Shown: positions 55,133 through 63,950 of the stretch, piece after piece | Layout of the letters: each line of letters opens with the position of its first letter | Position numbering within the stretch: position 1 is the stretch's first letter | Source of the DNA: Caulobacteraceae bacterium | Lineage (GTDB): Bacteria > Pseudomonadota > Alphaproteobacteria > Caulobacterales > Caulobacteraceae | Direction: 5' to 3' | DNA length: 64,000 bases | Assembly (NCBI GenBank): GCA_947476555.1 | Contig: CANJRI010000003.1 | Location: 22,536-86,535 of the forward strand | Notes under the pieces: model-generated | The model's database searches: none | What the model saw: the letters and a program-made list of their open reading frames with translations, nothing else | What the model was told of the DNA's origin: nothing | Program-made: the position numbers and the translations under genes

Positions 55133-56293
55133 ATGAAAACGGCCACAGCGTCCACTGACGCGCTCGACTCCGCGGAAGCGGGGCGACGCCTCGCAGAGGA
55201 GATTCAGCACGGACTGGGGGGCCAGCCTAAGGCCATCATGATCTTCGCCGCGCCCTCGTACGATCACGAAGCGCTTCTGGCGGCCCTCGCCGCACGGTGC
55301 CCCGATGCTTTGATCGTGGGGGCCTCGTCGGCGGGCGAATTCCTAAACCAGCAACGCGGTGAAGGCTTGGCTTGCGCCCTGGGTTTGACCGGCGAGGACG
55401 TCCGCTTTGGAGTTGGGGTGACGCGCGAAATCACCTCCGACGCCGCCGCAGCGGCTCGGCAGATCGTCTCCGGTTTTAGCGGACTTGCCGACTACACCTT
55501 CCCCTACCGGTCCGCCCTCGTGATGGCTGACGCGCTGGCTGGACACGCTGACGTCCTGGTTGACGAGCTGACCCTTGCAACGGCAGGCCAGTACCAGTTC
55601 TTTGGTGGCGGCGCGGGAGACAATGCGCAGTTCCAGCGCACGTCGGTTTTCTGCGGGCGCGAAGTGCTAAATGGCGCGGCCGTCGCCCTGGAAATACTGA
55701 CGGAAAAGCCGATTGGTGTCGGCGTCCGTCACGGCTGGGCTCCGGCGTCTGCTCCCTTCCGAGTCACTCAGGCCGACGGGATGCGACTCGTCAGCCTCAA
55801 CGGACTGCCGGCGGCCGAGGCTTTCGAAGCGCACGCCAGGACCACAGCACAGACCTTGGACAGAGCGGCGCCGATCCCCTTCTTCCTGCACAACATCCTT
55901 GGGATAGAGGCAGGAGACGCCCACCGGCTCCGCGTCCCGCTCGCCATTCTCGCGGACGGATCGGTGCTGTGCGCAGCGGAGGTGCCCCAGGGCTCGGTCG
56001 TCTACATCATGCGCGCTTCGGCCGCCTCGGCTGTGGAGGCCGCGCAGGAAGCGACGCAGGCTGCGTTGGCGGCCCTCGGTGAGCATAAGCCGCAGGCCGC
56101 TCTCTTCTTCGACTGCGTGGCTACCCGGCTTCGGATGGGTGATCAATTCGGCGAGGAAGTCGGGGTCGTGCGAGACCAACTTTCCGGCGCAGACCTGCTC
56201 GGCTGCAATACCCATGGCCAGATCGCTCGGGCGGAAGGCCAGTTTGAGGGCTTCCACAACTGCACAGCGGTCGTGGCGGTGCTCCCGGAGTGA
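55133..56293 (+). CDS. FIST sensory-domain protein
   Basis: 386 residues, with a FIST_N domain (about 15-215; PDALIVGASSAGEFL, YQFFGGGAGDN) and a FIST_C domain (about 225-380; FLHNILGIEAGD, LFFDCVATRLRMGDQF, DLLGCNTHGQIARAEGQFEGFHNCTAVVAVL). FIST domains are found in signal transduction proteins and are thought to bind small ligands such as amino acids. No signal peptide or membrane segment is seen. GGGGGAAG precedes ATG. Its stop overlaps the kinase start (GTGA), so the two are coupled. Confidence 0.88.
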   Translation: MKTATASTDALDSAEAGRRLAEEIQHGLGGQPKAIMIFAAPSYDHEALLAALAARCPDALIVGASSAGEFLNQQRGEGLACALGLTGEDVRFGVGVTREITSDAAAAARQIVSGFSGLADYTFPYRSALVMADALAGHADVLVDELTLATAGQYQFFGGGAGDNAQFQRTSVFCGREVLNGAAVALEILTEKPIGVGVRHGWAPASAPFRVTQADGMRLVSLNGLPAAEAFEAHARTTAQTLDRAAPIPFFLHNILGIEAGDAHRLRVPLAILADGSVLCAAEVPQGSVVYIMRASAASAVEAAQEATQAALAALGEHKPQAALFFDCVATRLRMGDQFGEEVGVVRDQLSGADLLGCNTHGQIARAEGQFEGFHNCTAVVAVLPE

Positions 56294-58122
56294 TCTCGAC
56301 AAGCGCCCGCGATCTGGGTGGGCTCCTCTCGGCCCTCGCCGATCGGCGAACAAGGGCCGCTCAGGCTACGGCCGTCGCGCGGCAACTCGGTTCAAAAGAC
56401 CTCCTCGTGCTCCTGCGCGACCCGGAACTGGGCGTGCTCCGTCCCGCGCCCGGCTTCCCGCAGACGCTCGCAGGCGGCCCGACCTGGTCCGCACTTTTGG
56501 CGAGGTGCGATCAAGTCGGCGCTTTTCGGACAGAGGTGCATCATCCCGATCCCCAACATCTTCAAGCGGCCGACGTCTGGGCTGGGCAAGAGGGGACGGT
56601 GCTGCTGCTCATCGGCGGAGAACACCGGGTCCGGGCCGAGGAGGTCGCCGAGGCTGCGGGACTGTTGATCGCCTTACTGCAGTCTGAAGCGCGTGAGGAG
56701 GCTGCGGCGGCCAGCGCCCGCTCGGCCGGGGACGCAACACGCCGCGCCCTCGCCCTTGCTTCCTCTCTTGATCAAGCGCGGTCTCAGCTGGCGTCGAATG
56801 CGCGAAGCTTGCGGGAGGCGCTGGCCGAGGCGGCCCGCCTCAACCGGGAGCTTCGGGCCTTGAACGAGACGCTGGAGCAGCGGGTACAAGAGGAAATCGC
56901 GGAGCGCATGAAGGCAGAAAGCGCTCTGCGGCAGGCACAAAAGATGGAAGCCATCGGACAGCTGACGGGTGGCGTCGCTCACGACTTCAACAACCTGCTG
57001 ACCGTGATAATGGGCGGACTCGACAACATTGCCCGCCAGCTCGATGCAGGCTCCGCTGACCGGGATGACGCTCGCCTGCGCCGGGCGGTGGAGATGGCGA
57101 CCCAGTCCGCCGAGCGGGCCGCGACGCTAACTTCCCGCCTGCTCGCCTTCTCCCGCCGACAAGCGCTGGATCCCAAGCCTTTGAAGGCCGACCGACTGGT
57201 TCATGACATCGGCGAGCTCCTACAGCGCTCAATCGGCGAGCATATTATCCTCGAGCTCGTGGCCTCTGCCGGTCTTTGGCCGGCATTCGCGGATCCTAAC
57301 GAGCTGGAGCAGGCGCTCCTCAACCTCGCCGTCAATGCTCGGGACGCGATGCCAGAGGGCGGCAAACTCACGATCGAGACCCAGAATGTCTTCCTGGACG
57401 ATGCGTACCTGTCGACGGTGCCCGAGCCTGTTTCCCCAGGCCAGTATGTGATGCTCGCCGTATCTGACACGGGACATGGGATGGACGGCGACACCCTGTC
57501 CCGCGTGTTTGAACCGTTCTTCACGACGAAAGAAACCGGCAAGGGGACCGGTCTAGGCCTGAGCCAAGTGTACGGGTTCTTGCGCCAGTCAGGCGGTCAC
57601 GTACGGGTCTATAGCGAGTTAGATCAGGGTACGACCGTGAAACTGTACCTTCCACGCTTCCATGGCGAGGTGGCCTCTCCCGGAGTGGCGCCGGAACCTC
57701 CTGATATGTCGCTGCTCCGCGGGAAGGAGCTCGTGCTCCTCGTAGAGGACGATGACGGAGTACGCACCTACTCCAGCGGCGTTCTGCGGGAACTGGGCTA
57801 CACGGTCATCGAGGCAGGCGACGCCGCGAGCGCGTTGGCGGCTTTGGAAGAACACCCCCGAGTAGACCTATTGTTCACCGACGTCGTCCTTCCGGGCGGA
57901 GTTCACGGTCACAAGCTGGCGGCCCAGGTGCGAGAGCGCCGGCCGGGGGTCCAGGTGCTCTTCACCAGCGGCTACACGCGAAACGCAATCGTTCATAATG
58001 GCCGGCTCGATCCCGGAGTGCAGCTGATCACCAAGCCTTTTACCTACGAGGACCTGGCGCTGCGTGTCCGGCGTCTGCTGGACGCCTCCGGCCCGAGGAG
58101 CGACGGCGAAGCCAAGAGCTGA
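56290..58122 (+). CDS. Soluble hybrid histidine kinase with C-terminal receiver
   Basis: 610 residues. An N-terminal region (1-140) of uncertain fold is followed by a coiled coil (about 160-215), the HisKA H-box GGVAHDFNNLL with H231, HATPase N-box near N349, G1 DTGHGM (393-398), G2 GTGLGL (419-424), and a receiver domain with VEDDDG and phospho-acceptor D531 (LLFTDVVLPGG) plus K in ITKPFTYEDL. No membrane segment is seen. It is coupled to the FIST gene, whose product may feed ligand signals to it. Start GTG 56290 overlaps the FIST stop. Confidence 0.9.
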   Translation: MISTSARDLGGLLSALADRRTRAAQATAVARQLGSKDLLVLLRDPELGVLRPAPGFPQTLAGGPTWSALLARCDQVGAFRTEVHHPDPQHLQAADVWAGQEGTVLLLIGGEHRVRAEEVAEAAGLLIALLQSEAREEAAAASARSAGDATRRALALASSLDQARSQLASNARSLREALAEAARLNRELRALNETLEQRVQEEIAERMKAESALRQAQKMEAIGQLTGGVAHDFNNLLTVIMGGLDNIARQLDAGSADRDDARLRRAVEMATQSAERAATLTSRLLAFSRRQALDPKPLKADRLVHDIGELLQRSIGEHIILELVASAGLWPAFADPNELEQALLNLAVNARDAMPEGGKLTIETQNVFLDDAYLSTVPEPVSPGQYVMLAVSDTGHGMDGDTLSRVFEPFFTTKETGKGTGLGLSQVYGFLRQSGGHVRVYSELDQGTTVKLYLPRFHGEVASPGVAPEPPDMSLLRGKELVLLVEDDDGVRTYSSGVLRELGYTVIEAGDAASALAALEEHPRVDLLFTDVVLPGGVHGHKLAAQVRERRPGVQVLFTSGYTRNAIVHNGRLDPGVQLITKPFTYEDLALRVRRLLDASGPRSDGEAKS

Positions 58123-58130
58123 ACAGAGGC

Positions 58131-58160
58131 GATGTCCGCTAACTACCCTTCGCAGACGTT
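58131..58160. repeat. Degenerate TGTCCGC repeat
   Basis: GATGTCCGCTAACTACCCTT follows the kinase stop; a weak member of the GTCCGC family. Confidence 0.35.
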
Positions 58161-58346
58161 TCAAGCGATCCAGAACCAAACGACATTAAGCAGGCCGCCT
58201 ACTAGGATACCTAGCGCCGCAGAATTGATGAGGTCCTGGCCTGCCAGCACCGCGGAGACGGCAATTACCGCCGCAAAAACCACCCATCGCATTAGGACGA
58301 TCGGCCAATGCCGTTTCAGCCAAGCCGCATCATACCCACCTGCCAT
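58161..58346 (-). CDS. Small membrane protein (61 residues)
   Basis: Two hydrophobic segments (IVLMRWVVFAAVIAVSAVLA and AALGILVGGLLNVVWFWIA). No family is recognised and the ribosome site is weak. It converges with the kinase gene. Confidence 0.45.
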   Translation of the reverse strand: MAGGYDAAWLKRHWPIVLMRWVVFAAVIAVSAVLAGQDLINSAALGILVGGLLNVVWFWIA

Positions 58347-58378
58347 CGCTGGATGGTCAGGTTTATTGTTTAGGGGGT

Positions 58379-58406
58379 CAATGTCCGCTCCCGACCCATT
58401 GCTGAC
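58379..58406. repeat. GTCCGC/CCCATTGC repeat, reverse orientation
   Basis: CAATGTCCGCTCCCGACCCA, then TTGCTGACC; lies in the 225-bp gap before the TonB receptor. Confidence 0.6.
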
Positions 58407-58571
58407 CTTCGGCAGGTCCGCTTCCAGGCAGTGGCGACGGCCTCTCCTGAGATAGGTTGATCTTCCCCGCCGAGGGGATAGTTTCCTTCCAGTCCACGCG
58501 TTCAGCGATGCAACATTTCGCGATCAACGGGCAGTCACGTCGCCCGTCAATGATATGGGGGAGATTTGGAC

Positions 58572-61361
58572 ATGCTCAGGGACCGGTTTCGGACGCTGCT
58601 TCTGGCGACATCGATTTTTGGCCTCAGTGGCTATGCTCATGCTCAAGAGGCGACGGGCGAAGTTGAGGCCGTTGTCGTGACAGGCTCTCGCCTGCAAACC
58701 GGCTTCCAGGCCCCTACACCCGTTACGGTGCTCGGCGAGCGGCAGCTAGAGCAACGGGCGGTGACCACCATAGCCGAGGCGGTCAACGAGTTACCCTCTT
58801 TCCGACAGACGGTGACCAATACCCAAACCCAGCGCGGCAACGGTAACGGCGGACAGAACGGCGTCGATTTGAGGGGCTTGGGCCGCAACCGCACCTTGGT
58901 CCTACTGGATGGACACCGCGTTGTGCCAACCAACATCGGCGGCACACTCGACATCAACCAGATTCCGACGCCGCTGATTTCGCGCGTCGAGGTGGTCACC
59001 GGCGGCGCGTCGGCGGCCTACGGATCGGACGCGGTTTCGGGCGTGGTCAACTTTATAGTCAAGGATCGTATCGAGGGTATTGAGGGGACGATCCAGTACG
59101 GACAGACCTTCCGCAGCGACTCTGAGGAGCCGGGCGTCAGCCTTGCGGCAGGGACTACCTTCCTTGGCGGCAAAGGACGCATCGTTGTCGGCGGCGACTG
59201 GTCCGACAACAAGGGCCTCGGGACCATCTATACCCGCGACTACGGTCGCGAGCAGTGGGGTCTAGTCAATTTCGGCACGGTCGCGACACGGGGAGGCCTG
59301 CCGGCGCAAGGTCTCGCCCCCAACGTGACCCGTTGGGGCCAGACCGACGGCGCGACGATCATCTCCGGGCCCTTGAGAGGCACGGCGTTCGGCGCGGGCG
59401 GCCAGCCCTTCCAGATGCAGTACGGCGAAATCTACTCAGATCTGATGATCGGGGGCGTCAATGGCCCCGACGCCAGTCCGTTCGGCCGCTGGCTGATGGC
59501 GGCCCCGAGCCGCCGCCACAACTTCCTCGGCCGGGTGACCTATGACTTCAGCGATAATCTCACGGCCTGGGCGGAGTACGGCTACGCCTACCAGCAGTCC
59601 GACACGGAAATCACCTATCACCAAACCCCAAGTTTGATTGTACCGATCACCAATCCCTTCATTCCCGCGGCGACGCGGGCGGCGATGGTGGCCAACAATC
59701 TGACGCAGATCACCGTTGGACGCTACGACACTGAACTCAACGGTTACTTGTTCGATATCCACGACACGACCCATCGAGGCGTCGGCGGGATCAAGGGCGA
59801 CTTCGGCGGGGTCAAGTGGGACCTGTCCTACGGCCACGGCGTGGCGAAGGGCCACTCGATCCTGTTCACCAACATCGCGGAGGGCAACTGGTTAGCGGCG
59901 ACCTACGTGGTTACCGGACCGAATGGACAGCCGGCCTGTGGTCCCCTGGGCACAAATCCCAATATCGGCGCCCGCACGAGCCAGGTCGAGCCGGGCTGCG
60001 TGCCGTTCAATATCTTTGGGCGTAATTCCGCCAGCCAAGAGGCGAAAGACTATATCCAGTTCACGTCGGATACGGCCACACGCGTAGCGCAAGATGTGGT
60101 GCAGGGTAACGTCAGCTTCGAGCCTTTATCGACTTGGGCGGGGCCAGTGGCGGTCGCGGCAGGCGGCGAATGGCGCAAGGAAACCGGGGCCAGCCAGCAG
60201 GCTCCGCAGAACCTCCTTACGCCCGGCCTGTCGAATGGCGGGTCAACCTACGCCGGCGCCATAACGGTCAAGGAAGGCTACCTCGAGGTCGGCGTTCCGC
60301 TGGCTCGCGACACCTCTTTCGCTCAGGCGCTGGACTTGAATGGCGCGGTGCGGCGCACCGATTACTCCACCTCTGGGGCGGTCACGACTTGGAAAGTCGG
60401 AGCGACATGGGACATCAATGATGTAATCCGGTTGCGTGGCACGCGATCACGCGACATTCGGGCTCCCAACATCACCGAATTGTTTGCCTCTGGCGCCCGT
60501 GGCATCACCGCCTCAGCCACCAATCCGATCAAGGGCACTTCAGGAGCACTGTTCACCCAAAGCGGTGGCAACCCTAACTTGACCCCGGAGGTCGCCGACA
60601 GCTTCACCGGGGGGGTGGTCCTGCAACCCGGCGGAGCTCTTCAAGGCCTGCGGGTGGCCGTCGATTACTTCTCCGTCAACATCGAGGATGTAATATCGTC
60701 CGTATCCGCTGCCAACATTCTCAATCGCTGCGCTTCCGGGTTGCAGGATTACTGCGCCCTCATCGACTTTGACAACTCCGCCTTTGGCATTGCGCAGGTC
60801 CGGACGACTCCTGCCAACTTGGATCGCCTAAAGACGGAAGGTATCGACTTCGAGCTTGCCTACCGAGTTCCGCTTGATAACTGGAATATCCCAGGCGACC
60901 TGACCATCCAAAACTTCACCACCTGGGTGGGTACGCTTGCTACGACCGACGCGGTCGGCACGATCGACCGCGCGGGCGCGGCGACGGGCGGGGTGCCGGA
61001 GTGGACCAGCAATCTCAATCTCACCTATCGGATCAATAAATTCACGAATGCTCTGCAGTTCCGATACAATTCGTCAGTCCTTGGAAACGCAGAGTTCATC
61101 GGCCCTGAGCAGGATGGCTATAATCCGGCGCTGCCCAACAGTATAAACAAAAACCTGTGGCCGGGGATGGTCTACGTATCCTGGTCAGGCAGCTATGACA
61201 TTATCGACGAGGGCGGAAGGCGGCTGCAGCTATTCGCTGTTGTCAATAATCTACTTGATCAGGATCCTCCTGCGGCGACCCTGATCGGGCTGCTCAATGG
61301 GGGCAATCCCTACGACCTCTACGGACGCCGTTGGCGCCTTGGCGTCCGCTTCGGCTTCTAA
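58572..61361 (+). CDS. TonB-dependent outer-membrane receptor
   Basis: 929 residues: signal peptide (ending SGYAHAQ), a TonB box-like EAVVVTGSR, plug domain with DLRGLGRNRTLVLLDGHRVVPTNIGG and VEVVTGGASAAYGSDAVSGVVNFIVKD, and a 22-stranded barrel ending WRLGVRFGF. The plug subtype with long loops and a VTGSRL motif is typical of Caulobacteraceae/sphingomonad receptors for sugars or siderophores. ATG 58572 is preferred for GGGGGAG 9 nt upstream; a TTG lies 6 nt earlier. GC content is visibly lower than in the housekeeping genes of the window. The substrate is unknown. Confidence 0.9.
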   Translation: MLRDRFRTLLLATSIFGLSGYAHAQEATGEVEAVVVTGSRLQTGFQAPTPVTVLGERQLEQRAVTTIAEAVNELPSFRQTVTNTQTQRGNGNGGQNGVDLRGLGRNRTLVLLDGHRVVPTNIGGTLDINQIPTPLISRVEVVTGGASAAYGSDAVSGVVNFIVKDRIEGIEGTIQYGQTFRSDSEEPGVSLAAGTTFLGGKGRIVVGGDWSDNKGLGTIYTRDYGREQWGLVNFGTVATRGGLPAQGLAPNVTRWGQTDGATIISGPLRGTAFGAGGQPFQMQYGEIYSDLMIGGVNGPDASPFGRWLMAAPSRRHNFLGRVTYDFSDNLTAWAEYGYAYQQSDTEITYHQTPSLIVPITNPFIPAATRAAMVANNLTQITVGRYDTELNGYLFDIHDTTHRGVGGIKGDFGGVKWDLSYGHGVAKGHSILFTNIAEGNWLAATYVVTGPNGQPACGPLGTNPNIGARTSQVEPGCVPFNIFGRNSASQEAKDYIQFTSDTATRVAQDVVQGNVSFEPLSTWAGPVAVAAGGEWRKETGASQQAPQNLLTPGLSNGGSTYAGAITVKEGYLEVGVPLARDTSFAQALDLNGAVRRTDYSTSGAVTTWKVGATWDINDVIRLRGTRSRDIRAPNITELFASGARGITASATNPIKGTSGALFTQSGGNPNLTPEVADSFTGGVVLQPGGALQGLRVAVDYFSVNIEDVISSVSAANILNRCASGLQDYCALIDFDNSAFGIAQVRTTPANLDRLKTEGIDFELAYRVPLDNWNIPGDLTIQNFTTWVGTLATTDAVGTIDRAGAATGGVPEWTSNLNLTYRINKFTNALQFRYNSSVLGNAEFIGPEQDGYNPALPNSINKNLWPGMVYVSWSGSYDIIDEGGRRLQLFAVVNNLLDQDPPAATLIGLLNGGNPYDLYGRRWRLGVRFGF

Positions 61362-61498
61362 CCCGTGAATTCCGGCCCTGGCGCAGAGATGCGCGCGGTG
61401 GGTGATAGAAGCAGCTTCAATATGTGGAGCGCCGCCGACCGTCCCAAAGTTTCAGCCAGGCTTGTGAGTGGAGGCTAGGCTGTCAACGTCTCGATCAG

Positions 61499-61530
61499 TG
61501 GGGGCCACTAACCACCCATTGCGGAAATTG
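61499..61530. repeat. GTCCGC-family repeat, diverged copy
   Basis: GGGGGCCACTAACCACCCAT, then TGCGGAAATTGC; lies in the 270-bp gap after the TonB receptor, which holds no other feature. Confidence 0.5.
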
Positions 61531-61632
61531 CTTCGGGACCTCGTGAGATCGGCGCCCTAAGCCAAGCGGCGGCGCGCGGAGATGTACCGGGGGTGGTCGC
61601 TATGCTCGGTCATCCGCTTGGCCCTGATGGGG

Positions 61633-62343
61633 CTATCGCTTCCACGCGTTCAGATACTTGCGCACCGTTGGCCCGGAGTGAGCGCGGCCGTAGAGCGGGG
61701 TATCCGGGGCGAACGCCATCGCCTTGTTCAGCGGCGCGGTCACTGGTTCGAAGCCCGCCTCCCGCACCAGGGCGGTGGCTAGGTCTACGGCGCCCTTATC
61801 GTCGCCGAACACGGGGATACCGACTTTCGGCTCCGGCCGATGCGCTTCACTTTTCAGGAGAGCGTAACTCACGGGGTTGAAGGCGCGGACGTAGCGCACG
61901 CCTAGCAGATACTTTGTCGATGTCGGTCCCACGCCCCTGTCGAGCGCCTCCTGAGCCACAGGCCCGTCCCGCGCCGGATACGGATTGCTGGCGTCGATCA
62001 CGACCTTGCCTTTCAGCGTGGCGCCGTGCTCCTGGCCGATGGCTGGCAGGGCGCTGTACGGAACCGCCAGGAACACCACCGGTCCGAAGGCGGCGGCCTC
62101 GGCCACCGTGCCAACGCGCGCCCTAGGGCCCAGCCTGGCTGCCATCGGCCTTAATTCTTCGGGATGGCGGGAAGAGAACATCACCTCGTGCCCGGCCTTT
62201 ATCCACAACTCGCCGGCGGCGGAGCCGATCCGGCCAGAGCCGATGATACCGATCCTGATCGGCCGCGTTGCCTTGACCTGAGCTTGCGCGGCTACGGGGA
62301 CGGCCAGGGAAACTGCGATGAGACGGCGGCGAGTCCAGGACAT
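61633..62343 (-). CDS. Exported F420-type NAD(P)-binding reductase
   Basis: 236 residues. A twin-Arg type signal (TRRRLIAVSLAVPVAAQAQ) precedes a Rossmann fold typical of the NADP-dependent F420 oxidoreductase family: IRIGIIGSGRIGSAAGELWIKAGHEVMFSSRH, VVFLAVPYSALPAIG and VVIDASNPYP. Members transfer hydride between NADPH and F420 or reduce other substrates in the cytosol. Export of such an enzyme is odd and implies a tightly bound cofactor or a changed role. Converges on the TonB gene's end across a 270-bp gap. Confidence 0.75.
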   Translation of the reverse strand: MSWTRRRLIAVSLAVPVAAQAQVKATRPIRIGIIGSGRIGSAAGELWIKAGHEVMFSSRHPEELRPMAARLGPRARVGTVAEAAAFGPVVFLAVPYSALPAIGQEHGATLKGKVVIDASNPYPARDGPVAQEALDRGVGPTSTKYLLGVRYVRAFNPVSYALLKSEAHRPEPKVGIPVFGDDKGAVDLATALVREAGFEPVTAPLNKAMAFAPDTPLYGRAHSGPTVRKYLNAWKR

Positions 62344-62555
62344 GGCTGACTCCCATTAAGGTGGTAAGACAAGCTTAGCCGAGATCTGCCGGTAGCTCCA
62401 ATCAACGGCGTCGGTTGCTCAGAATATTGGTTTGGCTGATCAGCCGTCCCCTTTCCACCCTTAGGGGACGTTAGGTACCTCGGCTTTGCGGCTCGCCCGG
62501 CCGGGAGATCGGCCCCATATGGCGCAACGGGTCGGCTCGAAAACGCCCCCGCGAT

Positions 62556-63671
62556 CTACTTGCGCGAAGCGAGCTTCTTGTCCGGGTGGACCAAGTAGGC
62601 CGGCACCGCACGCGCCAGGTAGGTCATGGAGATCCGGGTCCGTTGGCCGTTCACCGCGTCCATATCGGTGTCCGCCATCCGCTTCAGGGCATAGTAGGCG
62701 CCCGCCGCGTCCAGGCCGCCGTTGTACTCGCCCGACGTGCCGTAATCACCGAAGGGGAAGTAAACCATGTTGATCGGCAGGTAGCCGCCCACAAAGGCTT
62801 CCATGTCTCCGTTCGGCTTGAAGGTGGCCCGCATCAGGGCGGACTTGAAGTCAAAGACCGGTTGGACGCGCGCGCTGGCGATCATCCGGAACTGGTTCGT
62901 CCGCTCGGAAACGAACTGGCCGCCCACGATCTTGCCCTTGAACGCATTGGCTTGGCGCAACGCGATTTGTGGGTCGATCGTATAGCTCACGTTCCGCTGG
63001 TGCCCCGCCGCGCCCATCAGCGGGACCTGCTGGCCACGATAGAACTTGATCGTCACGTGGTCGTCGTTCTGCCAGTTGATCGGCCGGTCGCTGTCGTTGG
63101 TGACTTCCATCAGCCACGAGGCGCCGGCGCTGTAGTGGGTCTGCCAACGGAACGACTGGTTGCCGGGAGGAGCCTCATAGGTGCCGCGGGTCCGGTCGAA
63201 GCAGCCGAACACCCGGGCCGCGTTGTTGTCGACTCCAGCTTCCTTGGTCAGCGGGTCGGTGTAGTCGAACTCGTCGACCTTGCCGTCCAGGTTGAAGCCG
63301 AAGCCCTCCGAACTCTGGTCGAGCTGGATGCTCGGATCCGGCACCGACAGCGGGTGCATGTAGACGTTGACCGGCTTGCCGTCCTTGCGGCCACGCGCGC
63401 CGATCAACTCTTCGAAGGTGCTCCGCGTCATCTCCGGCGTGACGATCTTGTCGATGTCCGCCCTGGACATGCCATTATTGGCTAGGCTGTACGCCAGGAT
63501 CTCGGGACCCGAGGCGTTCTTGCCCTTGGGGCACTCGAGCTTCTCGTTCGGATTGTTCATCGCCGGCACCCAGAGGCTGACAATATAGCCCCTGCTCTCG
63601 GCCTGCGCGGTCTGGCTCGCGCTGACTGCAAGGGCCGCCACCAGAGACGCCGTCGCGATCTGCTTCCTCAT
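62556..63671 (-). CDS. Secreted hypothetical protein
   Basis: 371 residues with a signal peptide (MRKQIATASLVAALAVSASQTAQAES). The mature part has no domain I recognise: ASGPEILAYSLANNGMSRADIDKIVTPEM is helix-rich, then DYTDPLTKEAGVDNNAARVFGCFDRTRGTY, and a C-terminal beta-rich region. The Asp/Asn-rich pieces might bind metal. It is transcribed alone, with GGGAG about 8 nt before ATG 63671. The earlier in-frame start is less likely. 62344-62555 upstream of the reductase gene's start region shows no feature. Confidence 0.65.
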   Translation of the reverse strand: MRKQIATASLVAALAVSASQTAQAESRGYIVSLWVPAMNNPNEKLECPKGKNASGPEILAYSLANNGMSRADIDKIVTPEMTRSTFEELIGARGRKDGKPVNVYMHPLSVPDPSIQLDQSSEGFGFNLDGKVDEFDYTDPLTKEAGVDNNAARVFGCFDRTRGTYEAPPGNQSFRWQTHYSAGASWLMEVTNDSDRPINWQNDDHVTIKFYRGQQVPLMGAAGHQRNVSYTIDPQIALRQANAFKGKIVGGQFVSERTNQFRMIASARVQPVFDFKSALMRATFKPNGDMEAFVGGYLPINMVYFPFGDYGTSGEYNGGLDAAGAYYALKRMADTDMDAVNGQRTRISMTYLARAVPAYLVHPDKKLASRK

Positions 63672-63828
63672 TCCGTACTCTCCCAAGGCTAGAATTTTTT
63701 TATTCTGGCGCTGCTGATGCCTATCAGAATGTTCGGCCTAACAGCATGCGCGCGACAACTGCCGCGGGAGGCTGTCAAACTACTGTAACGCTCTTCCGCA
63801 ATCACCCCTAGGGGCTTTTGAGGTTCCA

Positions 63829-63860
63829 TCTGGGTCCCGGCATTCGCGGGGATGAGCGGT
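63829..63860. repeat. Partial GTCCC...GCGGGGATGAGCGG repeat
   Basis: TCTGGGTCCCGGCATTCGCG, then GGGATGAGCGGT, matches one arm of the inverted repeat at 53891-53979. Confidence 0.65.
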
Positions 63861-63889
63861 ATTGGGTGCGGACGCCAGGCTCTGCAGCG

Positions 63890-63940
63890 GCCCCCCTCCA
63901 CCGCTTCGCGGTCCCCCTCCCCCTGAGGGGGAGGAATTGG
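63890..63940. repeat. CCCCCTCC/GGGGGAGG palindromic repeat
   Basis: CCCCCCTCCACCGCTTCGCG and then GTCCCCCTCCCCCTGAGGGG, GAGGAATTGG: a palindrome CCTCCCCCTGAGGGGGAGG within a tandem-like frame. A dispersed intergenic element of the same general type as the CTTCTCCC repeat. Confidence 0.55.
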
Positions 63941-63950
63941 AGGGTAGCTG

